A stretch of DNA of 9,361 bases from Oscillospiraceae bacterium (GCA_017400415.1 JAFPTE010000045.1:1-9361), one strand, 5' to 3'; counted from the stretch's first letter, positions 1 to 6,945 are shown. Program-made: numbers and translations. The notes: a model not told the origin generated them from the letters alone.

Positions 1-1280
1 ACCTCGTCACGGATAAGGTAGCGCTCGCTGCCCTCGGGCCAGAGCTCGCCGCCCTCGTCCACCCGGCTTTTTGCCCGGCGGAGGTCCTTATTCCTGGGCA
101 GACGGCCCAGGGCCAGCAGCAGCATGGCAATAAGGCAGACAATGGAGAAGTAATTGAACGGGATGGAAGCGAAGAACACTGCAATGCCGCTTGAATTTCC
201 CACGGAGGCCACCACAGTACCGGTGACGAAGATGCCCCACAGGGAGAACGGGATAAAGGAGCAGAGAGGCGTGGGCATGATGCTCAGCAGCAGGGCCGAA
301 TCCTCCCTGGGGATCCTCTGCTTTTCCGCCACGGTCCGAAGGGATGTGGCGGCGCAGAGCATATTCAGACAGTCGTCAATGCCCGTAACGGCCAGTATTC
401 CCAGGGCGGACAGCAGGGCCCCCTTCTTGCTCTTCACCCGGGCGTCCACCACCTTTTTGAAGGCGGTGACGGCGCCGGAGGACTCAATCAGGTTCACCAT
501 GGCGCCCATGAGGGCCATGACCAGCACCGTGAAGACGTTGTCCATATTCCCCATGGTGGCCATAAGCGCATCCGTATAGGAGGCGGAAAAGCCCGTGCGG
601 AAGATGAGGGCGGAGGCCAGCATGCCGCCCACCACCAGGGATTCCAGGGTGCGGCGGGTAAAGATGGCGTAGACCACCATAAGGGCCAGGGGCAGAAGGA
701 AGACCGGCCCTGTATAGTCCGCCGGAATGAGCAGATATGAAATCAGGAAAATCAGCCCCAGAATGCCGTACTGAATCGCCATTCTCAATGGCGTCATGGG
801 CGCCTGGTTTCCCGGGTCGGACAGAACGCCCCGCTGCATCCGGGACAGGGCCACCAGCTGGGTATGCTTTCTGGACACCTGGCCGTAAACCCGCTTCATG
901 AGCTCCCCGTATACTCCCGGGTGCCGCTGGAGCACGGCCATAACATCCTGAGTCTCCATCTTGTAGACCACAGTCCGGCCCATGGAGCGCACCGTTGAAA
1001 GGCGGCGCTCGCCGGAGAGGACGCCGTATTCGCCGAAATACTGCCCCTCATGCATTATGTTAATCTGCTCGCCCTCCCGGTCCAGGACGGCGGCGTTGCC
1101 GGACTCCAGGAAAAACATGCCGTCCGGCTCCCCGTCAATGGAGCATATGTCCTCACCGTGGGAAAACTGCTGGCGGATGAGCCGGGACTTGATGTCCTTC
1201 AGCTCCTCCCTGCCCTCAGGTCCCTCCGGTATACCGAAAAAGTCCCGCAGATAGCCCTCGTCGATCTGGTGTACTGCCAT
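1..1280 (-). CDS. NhaC-family Na+/H+ antiporter with N-terminal cyclic-nucleotide-binding domain (partial, C-terminus off the left edge)
   Basis: My translation of the reverse strand gives 426 residues before the window ends. Residues about 10-140 form a cNMP-binding (CAP_ED-like) domain: FGE at 82-84 is followed by ERRLST at 91-96, which fits the FGE-xn-R-x-[A/S] phosphate-binding cassette of this fold. From about 168 the protein is hydrophobic, with probable membrane segments near 170-187, 191-208, 212-228, 249-270, 286-301, 328-360 and 365-395. TGIDDCLN at 299-306 and the following LR...R(I)PRE and PTPLCSFIPFSLWG stretches match the conserved core of NhaC/MleN antiporters (IDDYLN, MRP.TDK, APVC..PFSSWG). 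The likely role is sodium/proton exchange, or a related coupled exchange, across the cytoplasmic membrane, perhaps gated by a nucleotide. ATG 1280-1278 is chosen because GGGGA (1291-1287) sits 6 bases upstream and a promoter lies before it. The substrate and the ligand are not determined; the domain calls are firm. Confidence 0.88.
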   Translation of the reverse strand, partial: MAVHQIDEGYLRDFFGIPEGPEGREELKDIKSRLIRQQFSHGEDICSIDGEPDGMFFLESGNAAVLDREGEQINIMHEGQYFGEYGVLSGERRLSTVRSMGRTVVYKMETQDVMAVLQRHPGVYGELMKRVYGQVSRKHTQLVALSRMQRGVLSDPGNQAPMTPLRMAIQYGILGLIFLISYLLIPADYTGPVFLLPLALMVVYAIFTRRTLESLVVGGMLASALIFRTGFSASYTDALMATMGNMDNVFTVLVMALMGAMVNLIESSGAVTAFKKVVDARVKSKKGALLSALGILAVTGIDDCLNMLCAATSLRTVAEKQRIPREDSALLLSIMPTPLCSFIPFSLWGIFVTGTVVASVGNSSGIAVFFASIPFNYFSIVCLIAMLLLALGRLPRNKDLRRAKSRVDEGGELWPEGSERYLIRDE

Positions 1281-1298
1281 ATCGATTCCCCATTTTCT

Positions 1299-1321
1299 GC
1301 GCCTAAGGCGGCGCTTTTTTT
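1299..1321 (+). terminator. Terminator-like hairpin plus T-run read on the + strand, inside the antiporter leader
   Basis: GCGCC (1299-1303), a six-base loop and GGCGC (1310-1314) form a short GC-rich stem followed by seven T (1315-1321). On the + strand this resembles a weak intrinsic terminator, yet no + strand gene ends here. On the minus strand the same sequence is a hairpin in the antiporter 5' leader, upstream of the GGGGA ribosome-binding site. It may stop antisense transcripts or affect translation of the antiporter, or it may be chance. The stem is only 5 bp. Confidence 0.3.
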
Positions 1322-1328
1322 CACGTCT

Positions 1329-1358
1329 ATTATATGCCCGCTCTCACCTGTAAGTCAA
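1329..1358 (-). promoter_or_regulatory. Sigma-A-type promoter for the cNMP-domain/NhaC antiporter gene
   Basis: On the reverse strand, TTGACT (1358-1353, five of six to the -35 consensus) and a perfect TATAAT (1334-1329) are separated by 18 bases. Transcription would start near 1322, giving a leader of about 42 bases before the ATG at 1280. The antiporter gene therefore probably has its own promoter, although the reductase operon lies upstream on the same strand and may read through into it. Confidence 0.75.
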
Positions 1359-1410
1359 GGCGATTTATTGCTCCGAGGCCTCGCCCGCAATAATGGGGCA
1401 TTTCTTCTGA

Positions 1411-2523
1411 TTATTCAAATTCTCTGGCGGCGTCCTTCAGAAGGTCCCGGATCTTAAGGTGCTGGGGGCAGCTGTGCTCGCATTTTCCGCAGCGTATGCA
1501 GTCCGAGGCCTTGCCGTTATTGAGGGTTATGACATTCCGATAATACATGTTCTGGTTCCAGCTGCGGTGTATCTTTTTCTGGTTGTAGCAGGCGAAGATA
1601 TCCGGGATAAGGATATTCTTGGGGCAGCCCTCCACGCAGTAGCGGCAGGCGGTGCAGGGTATCATATCCATGCCCCGGTATATGCCGATGATTTTGTCCA
1701 GCACTTCCCGCTCCTCCGGGCTCAGGGGCTCAAAGCTTCTCATAAAGCCCGCATTGTCCTCCATCTGGTGGAGGTTTGACATGCCGGACAGGACCATGAA
1801 CACGTTATCAAACCCTGCCGCAAACCGGATAGCGTAGCTTGCAGGGCTCTTATCCGGGTCCAGAAGGGCCATGGCCTCCGCCGGCAGATTCGCCAGGGTG
1901 CCGCCCTTCACAGGCTCCATGACCATCACGGGCTTATTGTGCTTTACGCAGACCTCGTAGACACGGCGGGACTGGATGGCCGGGCTGTCATAGTCCAGGT
2001 AGTTGAGCTGGATCTGCACGCACTCAATCTGCGGGTACTCGGTCAGTATTTTGTCCAGGTACTCCGGCGTATCGTGGAAGGAGATTCCCACATGGCGTAC
2101 AAGCCCCTCCTCCTTAAGCCGGAAGGCGGTCTCATAGGCCCGGCAGCGCCTGAACTTTTCAAAATTCACGGAGCCCTGGGCGTGCATAAGGTAGAAGTCA
2201 AAGTACTCCACGCCGCACCAGCGCAGCTGGTTTTCAAAGAAGGGGCGTATGTCCTCCTCCTTCCTGAAATAATCCTCCGTCAGCTTGTTTGTGAGCACGA
2301 AGCTCTCCCGGGGATAGCGGCTTGTGAGGCACCGGCGGAGAGCCTTTTCGCTCTGCCCCACCAGATAGCCGTGGGCAGTGTCAAAGTAGTTGAAGCCGGC
2401 CTTCATAAAGGCGTCTGTCATCCTTTTGAACTCGCCGTCACCCAACACGGTGCCAGCCAGGGGCAGGCGCATGCAGCCGAAGCCCAGCTTGCCCTTTACC
2501 TCAGGGAAAAAAGTGTTCGCCAT
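1411..2523 (-). CDS. Aldo/keto reductase with C-terminal 2x[4Fe-4S] ferredoxin-type domain (second gene of a tandem pair)
   Basis: The protein is 370 residues. The N-terminal part is an AKR (alpha/beta)8 barrel with a complete catalytic tetrad: D48 and Y53 in FDTAHGY, K80 in LTNK, and H114 in YLMHAQ. The C-terminus carries two clusters of cysteines, C290/C293/C296/C300-Pro and C342/C345/C348/C352-Pro, the usual pattern for two [4Fe-4S] centres. It probably reduces a carbonyl substrate, or oxidises an alcohol, in the cytoplasm, with electrons passing through the Fe-S centres as well as or instead of NAD(P)H; the substrate cannot be told. The ATG at 2523 is chosen because GGAGGG (2534-2529) lies 5 bases upstream and the AKR N-terminal strand (KLGFGCMRLPL) follows directly. 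An in-frame extension upstream to 2703 overlaps the preceding gene and is rejected. It follows its paralogue by 14 bases, so the two are almost certainly co-transcribed. Confidence 0.92.
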   Translation of the reverse strand: MANTFFPEVKGKLGFGCMRLPLAGTVLGDGEFKRMTDAFMKAGFNYFDTAHGYLVGQSEKALRRCLTSRYPRESFVLTNKLTEDYFRKEEDIRPFFENQLRWCGVEYFDFYLMHAQGSVNFEKFRRCRAYETAFRLKEEGLVRHVGISFHDTPEYLDKILTEYPQIECVQIQLNYLDYDSPAIQSRRVYEVCVKHNKPVMVMEPVKGGTLANLPAEAMALLDPDKSPASYAIRFAAGFDNVFMVLSGMSNLHQMEDNAGFMRSFEPLSPEEREVLDKIIGIYRGMDMIPCTACRYCVEGCPKNILIPDIFACYNQKKIHRSWNQNMYYRNVITLNNGKASDCIRCGKCEHSCPQHLKIRDLLKDAAREFE

Positions 2524-2537
2524 TTTTACCCTCCTTA

Positions 2538-3683
2538 TCAGTATCCGAATACCTCTGCAGCGCTCTGCATATTCTCCCGTACCGCCACGCCGAAGGGACA
2601 GCGGCTCTCGCACGCCCCGCAGCCGATGCAGTCCCCGCCGTGGCTCTCCAGGGCGGCGTAATGCTCCCGGACCGTTTCGGGAACGGTGCCCTGGGCCTGA
2701 CACAGGTGCAGGAATTTTGTAACGGACGCAATATCTATCCGCATGGGGCAGGGCTCACAGTGGCTGCAGTACATGCAGTGGCCCACCCAGCTCACCTTGG
2801 GGAAGGAGGCCAGGGCGGCGGCGTAGTCCCGCTCCCAGGGGGCGGCGTCACAGTATTCGGCGCTCTGACGAAGCTCCTCCACGCTGTGGGCCCCGGCCAG
2901 CACAACGCTGACGGCCGGGCGGCTCAGGGCATAGGAGATGCACTGATTTACCGTCAGCTTAACGCCGGCAATCTGATTGGAGCCCAGAAGCTCGCCGCCT
3001 GCGAAGGCCTTCATCACGGTTATGCCCGTGCCCCGGGCCTGGCATATCTCGTAAAGCCTCTGCCGGTCCGGGTCCATGTTGGTAAGCTGCTTTTCATAGT
3101 TTCTGTCCGCCCAGAGCTCATCCACATCCTCCGAGGCGGGCTGCAGATCATAGCAGGGGTTCACGCTGAACATGAGGACCTCGATGCCCCCCTCCTCCAC
3201 GGCCCGCCGGGCTACCAGAGGGTTATGGGAGCTCAGGCCGATGTGGCCCACTCTGCCCTGCCTTTTCAGGTCCCGCACGTAGTCCAGAATGCCGTTATTG
3301 ACAATATCCTCCCAGTCAGACATACTGTCGCAGTAATGAATCATGCCCACGTCCAGCCGGTCCACCCCAAGAAGCTCCAGGCTCTCCTCAAAGCCGGCCT
3401 TCACCTTTTCAAGGTCCCGGGTACGCAGGTACTGGCCGTTTTCCCAGACGGAGCAGATGTGGCTCTGGATAAGGAACTTATCCCTTCTCCCCTCCAGGGC
3501 CTTCCCCACCGCCCGGCGCAGGTCCGGGTCCGAGGCGTACAGGTCAAAATAGTTTATGCCCAGCCTCTCCGCCTCATCAAAGAGCCTTGAGCACATGGCG
3601 TAATTATCCTCGCTCATGCCCTCGCAGCCGATTCCGATAACGCTGGCCATAAGGCCCGTATTCCCCAATTCTCTGTACTCCAA
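2538..3683 (-). CDS. Aldo/keto reductase-like protein with C-terminal 2x[4Fe-4S] domain and altered catalytic tetrad (first gene of the pair)
   Basis: The protein is 381 residues from a TTG start. Its beginning, (M)EYRELGNTGLMASVIGIG, is the classic AKR N-terminus, which decides the start: TTG at 3683-3681 with GGGGGAG (3696-3690) 6 bases upstream. No in-frame ATG gives this N-terminus without leaving the family alignment. The barrel keeps D47 (NYFDLY) and H116 (MIHYCD), but where canonical members have the catalytic Tyr and Lys it shows D52 and H75 (FLIQSH). Two cysteine clusters follow: C303/C306/C309/C312-Pro, with only two residues before the last Cys, and C352/C355/C358/C362-Pro. The fold and Fe-S centres suggest a cytoplasmic redox enzyme, but classical hydride-transfer AKR chemistry is uncertain. 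It stops 14 bases before the next reductase gene. It could work with that paralogue, for example as a complex, but this is inference. Confidence 0.9.
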   Translation of the reverse strand: MEYRELGNTGLMASVIGIGCEGMSEDNYAMCSRLFDEAERLGINYFDLYASDPDLRRAVGKALEGRRDKFLIQSHICSVWENGQYLRTRDLEKVKAGFEESLELLGVDRLDVGMIHYCDSMSDWEDIVNNGILDYVRDLKRQGRVGHIGLSSHNPLVARRAVEEGGIEVLMFSVNPCYDLQPASEDVDELWADRNYEKQLTNMDPDRQRLYEICQARGTGITVMKAFAGGELLGSNQIAGVKLTVNQCISYALSRPAVSVVLAGAHSVEELRQSAEYCDAAPWERDYAAALASFPKVSWVGHCMYCSHCEPCPMRIDIASVTKFLHLCQAQGTVPETVREHYAALESHGGDCIGCGACESRCPFGVAVRENMQSAAEVFGY

Positions 3684-3689
3684 AAGGCA

Positions 3690-3696
3690 CTCCCCC
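3690..3696 (-). promoter_or_regulatory. Ribosome-binding site that supports the TTG start of the first reductase
   Basis: GGGGGAG on the reverse strand is 6 bases from the TTG codon at 3683-3681. It is the only good ribosome-binding site near the start of the conserved AKR N-terminus and is the main reason for choosing TTG over distant upstream or internal ATG codons. Confidence 0.7.
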
Positions 3697-3706
3697 TTTT
3701 TCTTTG

Positions 3707-3735
3707 ATTTTAACACAATTGCCAACGACCTGCAA
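3707..3735 (-). promoter_or_regulatory. Probable promoter for the reductase operon
   Basis: On the reverse strand TTGCAG (3735-3730) and TAAAAT (3712-3707, five of six) are 17 bases apart. TG plus one base directly precedes the -10 box, making an extended -10. Transcription would start near 3700, leaving a leader of under 20 bases that holds the ribosome-binding site. The -35 box is weak (three of six). Confidence 0.5.
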
Positions 3736-3760
3736 CGGTCTTTTAAATTTCCGAAGGGTC

Positions 3761-3790
3761 TTCCCAAAAGGCAGCGGACTGTGATATAAT
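3761..3790 (+). promoter_or_regulatory. Probable promoter for the pcrA operon
   Basis: A perfect TATAAT (3785-3790) is preceded by TGA, giving an extended -10 (TGATATAAT). TTCCCA (3761-3766, four of six) lies 18 bases upstream as a weak -35. Transcription would start near 3797, about 28 bases before the pcrA ATG. It is back to back with the reductase promoter, so the two could influence each other. Confidence 0.65.
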
Positions 3791-3824
3791 GTATCAAAAT
3801 GTGTAATATGGGGTTTCAGCGAAA

Positions 3825-6281
3825 ATGGAAAGAACAGAACTGGAAGAAAGGTATGCAAAGGCCCGGCGGGAGCTTATCGCCCGGGACTTCGGCACCCTTA
3901 ACGATATGCAGCTTCAGGCGGCTCTCACAACGGAGGGCCCCCTGCTTCTGCTGGCCGGGGCCGGCAGCGGCAAGACCACCGTTCTTATAAACCGGATCGT
4001 GAATCTTATCCGCTACGGCCGTGGGTCCGACTCGCCCCAGGTGCCCTCCTGGGTTGAGGAAGAGGATCTGGAGCTTCTGGAGGACGCCGTGGCCTCCGGC
4101 ATGAGCCTGCCGGAAAACCTGCGGCCCTTCTGCGCCCTGGAGCCTGTGGAGCCCTGGCGGATTCTGGCCATCACCTTCACCAACAAGGCGGCGGACGAGC
4201 TGAAAACCAGGCTGGAAAGGGCCCTGGGCGAGGGCAGCCGGGACATCTGGGCCATGACCTTCCACTCCGCCTGCGTCCGCATTCTCCGCCGGAGCATCGA
4301 GCCCCTGGGCTATTCAAAAAGCTTCACCGTTTATGACGCCGCCGACAGCCAGGCTGTTATGAAGCGGGTCATGAAGGAGCTGGATATTGACGAGAAGCAG
4401 TTCCCCGTCCGGGCCGTCTTGACGGAAATCAGCCGGGCGAAGGACGCCCTGCTGGGGCCGGAGGCCTATGCGGACGAGGCCATGAAGACCTCCGACCTGC
4501 GGAAGAAAATCACCGCCAAGGCCTACCTGGAGTATGCAAAGCGCCTCAAAAACGCCGGCGCTCTGGATTTTGACGACCTCATTTTCCTTACCGTCCGGCT
4601 CTTTGAGCAGTACCCGGAGACGGCGGACTTCTACCGCCGCCAGTTCCGCTACATACTGGTGGACGAGTACCAGGACACCAGCCTGCTGCAGTACCGGCTC
4701 TGCGCCCTGCTGGCCGAGGGCCGGGAGAACATCTGCGTGGTGGGCGACGACGACCAGAGCATCTACCGCTTCCGGGGCGCCACCATTGAGAACATACTCT
4801 CCTTTGAGGATAAGTTCCGCAGCGCCAGAGTCATAAAGCTGGAGCAGAACTACCGCTCCACCGGCCACATTCTGGGTGCCGCCAACGGCGTCATTGAAAA
4901 GAACACGGGCCGGAAGGGCAAGGTCCTCTGGACCCTGGCCGGAGACGGGGAAAAGCCACTGCTTTACGAGGCCGCCAACGAGGACGAGGAGGCGGAGTAT
5001 GTGGCCTCCCAGATCCTCACCGGGGTCACCCAGGGCCTCAATTTCCGGGATTTTGCCGTGCTTTACCGCATGAACGCCCAGTCCAACAGGCTGGAATTTG
5101 CCATGAAGCGCCACGGCATACCCTACAAGGTCATAGGCGGCATGAAGTTCTTCGACCGGACGGAGGTAAAGGACATCACCAGCTACCTGTGCACTGTCCA
5201 GAACCCCTCTGACGATCTGCGGCTTCTGCGCATCATAAACGTCCCCGCCCGGGGCATCGGCGGCACCACCGTGGAGACCGTCCGGGACGCCGCCGTCCGG
5301 GAGGGCGTCAGCATCTTCCGGGTGCTTGAAAATGCCGACCGCTACCCGGAGCTCTCCCGCTCCGCCGGCCGTCTCAAGGACTTTGCAGGTCTCATAACCG
5401 GCCTGGGGAACGCCGCCCGGACCATGCCCCTGGACGAGTTCTATGACTACCTGCTGGACAAGACCGGCTACGTGGCTGCCCTGGGCACCTCTGACGACGC
5501 CCTGGCCAGAATTGACAACCTGGGCGAGCTTAAAAACAACATCGTAAACTACATCTCCGCCTCCGAGGATCCAAGTCTGGCGGGCTTTCTGGACGAGATT
5601 GCCCTCTATACGGACCTGGACAGTCTGGAGCAGAGCGACAACGCCGTTATACTCATGACCATGCACGCCGCCAAGGGCCTGGAGTTTAGCTGGGTCTTCG
5701 TGGTGGGCATGGAGGACGGCATCTTCCCCTCCCTCCGGTCCATCGGCGACCAGGAGGAGATGGAGGAGGAGCGGCGGCTTTGCTACGTGGCCCTGACAAG
5801 GGCCCGCACCCGCCTCTTCCTCACCGCCGCCAGACAGCGCATGCTCTTCGGCCGGACCTCCTCCAACCTGGTCTCCCGCTTCGTGGAGGAGATACCGCCG
5901 GAGCACCTGGAGCGGCCGGAGGCCCGTCCCCAGAGGACCTCTTACAGCCAGTACACAAGGCCGGCCCAGGGCTACGGCCAGGGCTACGGCGGCTACGCAG
6001 GCCGGGAGCGGAGCTCCCCTGTCCGGACCTACCGGGCGGAGCCGGAGCACAGGCCCGCACCCAGGCCCACGCCACGGCCTGCAGCTCCCCAGGCAAAGCC
6101 CCTGCTGTCCATTGCCGTGGGGGACCGGGTACAGCACAAGGCCTTCGGCGCCGGCACCGTTTCAAAGATGACGCCTATGGCCGGAGGCGACGCCCTGGTG
6201 GTCATAGCCTTCGATGAGAAGGGCGAAAAGAAGCTCATGCTCAAGACCGCCGGGGCCTTCATGACAAAGCTTGGAGAATAA
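3825..6281 (+). CDS. pcrA: ATP-dependent DNA helicase PcrA (UvrD/Rep superfamily 1A)
   Basis: The 818-residue protein has every SF1A motif in order: Q motif NDMQLQAA (26-33), Walker A AGAGSGKTT (44-52), motif Ia ITFTNKAA (116-123), Ib TFHSACVRILR (145-155), II VDEYQDT (279-285), III VVGDDDQSIYRFRGA (from 305), IV QNYRST (341-346), V TMHAAKGLEF (612-621) and VI YVALTRAR (654-661). The C-terminal Tudor-like fold, which in PcrA binds RNA polymerase, is visible at VGDRVQHKAFGAGTV (765-779). PcrA is a 3'-5' helicase in nucleotide-excision repair, replication and clearing of stalled RNA polymerase or recombinase filaments. It is longer than the roughly 740 residues usual for the family. The excess comes from an insert at about 65-108, between Walker A and motif Ia, and from a Gly/Tyr/Arg/Pro-rich linker at about 700-758. 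The ATG at 3825 is the only start after an in-frame stop at 3804-3806; the Shine-Dalgarno is poor (GGGG 11 bases away). It is the first gene of a four-gene operon. Confidence 0.98.
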   Translation: MERTELEERYAKARRELIARDFGTLNDMQLQAALTTEGPLLLLAGAGSGKTTVLINRIVNLIRYGRGSDSPQVPSWVEEEDLELLEDAVASGMSLPENLRPFCALEPVEPWRILAITFTNKAADELKTRLERALGEGSRDIWAMTFHSACVRILRRSIEPLGYSKSFTVYDAADSQAVMKRVMKELDIDEKQFPVRAVLTEISRAKDALLGPEAYADEAMKTSDLRKKITAKAYLEYAKRLKNAGALDFDDLIFLTVRLFEQYPETADFYRRQFRYILVDEYQDTSLLQYRLCALLAEGRENICVVGDDDQSIYRFRGATIENILSFEDKFRSARVIKLEQNYRSTGHILGAANGVIEKNTGRKGKVLWTLAGDGEKPLLYEAANEDEEAEYVASQILTGVTQGLNFRDFAVLYRMNAQSNRLEFAMKRHGIPYKVIGGMKFFDRTEVKDITSYLCTVQNPSDDLRLLRIINVPARGIGGTTVETVRDAAVREGVSIFRVLENADRYPELSRSAGRLKDFAGLITGLGNAARTMPLDEFYDYLLDKTGYVAALGTSDDALARIDNLGELKNNIVNYISASEDPSLAGFLDEIALYTDLDSLEQSDNAVILMTMHAAKGLEFSWVFVVGMEDGIFPSLRSIGDQEEMEEERRLCYVALTRARTRLFLTAARQRMLFGRTSSNLVSRFVEEIPPEHLERPEARPQRTSYSQYTRPAQGYGQGYGGYAGRERSSPVRTYRAEPEHRPAPRPTPRPAAPQAKPLLSIAVGDRVQHKAFGAGTVSKMTPMAGGDALVVIAFDEKGEKKLMLKTAGAFMTKLGE

Positions 6282-6282
6282 A

Positions 6283-6945
6283 ATGAGATACAAAACTGCG
6301 CTTTTCGATATGGACGGCACCGTTATGAAAACGGACCCGGGAGTTCTGGGTGGCTTTCACTTCGCCCTGGACACCATGGGCCTTTCGGTGCCGGAGGGAG
6401 TGGATGAGCGGCTCTTTCTGGGCCCCTCCCTGGAGTTTTCCTTTTCAAAATACATCGGCCTTCAGGGTGAGGACGTTCAGCGGGCCATTGACCTTTACCG
6501 GCAGTACTATCGGGGCGGCGGCATCTTCCAGTGCGAAGTCTACCCGGGGGTCCGGGAACTGCTGGCAAGGCTGAAGGCCGCCGGGGTCCGGTGCCTGGTG
6601 GCCTCCTCCAAGCCGGAGCCCTTCGTCCGGCAGATACTGGAAAAATTTCAGCTGACGGACTCCTTCCTCTTCGCCGGAGGCTCCGACTTTGAGGGCAGAC
6701 GCCCCACCAAGGAGAGCGTCATCGCCCACACCCTCTCCTCTGCCGGCCTGACGGCGGAGGGCTGCGTCATGGTGGGCGACAGGCTTTACGACGTGGAGGG
6801 CGCCGGGCTCTTCAATATGGACTGCATCGGCGTCACCTGGGGCTACGGCACCAGGCAGGAGCTGCAAAACGCCGGCGCCGCCTTCATTGCGGACACGGCG
6901 GAGGAAGTGGGTAACATAATCCTGGAGGAAACCTATGGAGCTTAA
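6283..6945 (+). CDS. HAD-superfamily hydrolase, phosphoglycolate-phosphatase-like
   Basis: The 220-residue protein has all four HAD motifs: I FDMDGT with nucleophile D9 and acid D11, II VASSK with S108, III K143 in RRPTKES, and IV VGDRLYD with D166 and D170. A helical C1 cap lies at about 15-85, which places it in subfamily IA (Gph/PpaX/GrpI-like). It should hydrolyse a small phosphate ester in the cytoplasm; candidates are phosphoglycolate, pyrophosphate or a nucleotide, and sequence alone does not choose. ATG 6283 is preferred over the in-frame TTG at 6271 because GGAG (6273-6276) then sits 6 bases upstream and the family begins just before DMDGT. Only one base separates it from the pcrA stop, so it is translated from the same message. 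Phosphoglycolate removal after oxidative DNA damage would fit next to a repair helicase, but that is speculation. Confidence 0.9.
   Translation: MRYKTALFDMDGTVMKTDPGVLGGFHFALDTMGLSVPEGVDERLFLGPSLEFSFSKYIGLQGEDVQRAIDLYRQYYRGGGIFQCEVYPGVRELLARLKAAGVRCLVASSKPEPFVRQILEKFQLTDSFLFAGGSDFEGRRPTKESVIAHTLSSAGLTAEGCVMVGDRLYDVEGAGLFNMDCIGVTWGYGTRQELQNAGAAFIADTAEEVGNIILEETYGA

Noticed and set aside
154..579. 141-codon + strand open frame at the left end
   Set aside because: It is the shadow of the NhaC membrane domain, which is read on the minus strand with conserved family motifs.
1374..1383. CGAGGCCTCG palindrome between the second reductase and the antiporter gene, considered as a terminator
   Set aside because: No T-run follows on either strand and the stem has no room for a loop; it is probably chance in GC-rich DNA.
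2524..2703. 60-residue N-terminal extension of the second reductase
   Set aside because: It would overlap the end of the first reductase gene, is Arg/Gly-rich, and the ATG at 2523 has a proper GGAGGG site.
2640..3590. 316-codon open frame on the + strand opposite the first reductase
   Set aside because: The minus strand encodes a clear AKR/Fe-S protein here; this frame has no ribosome-binding site or recognisable motif.
4314..6137. 607-codon open frame on the minus strand opposite pcrA
   Set aside because: It is the antisense shadow of a high-GC gene with complete helicase motifs on the + strand; the translation is Gly/Val/Leu-rich and matches no family I recognise.
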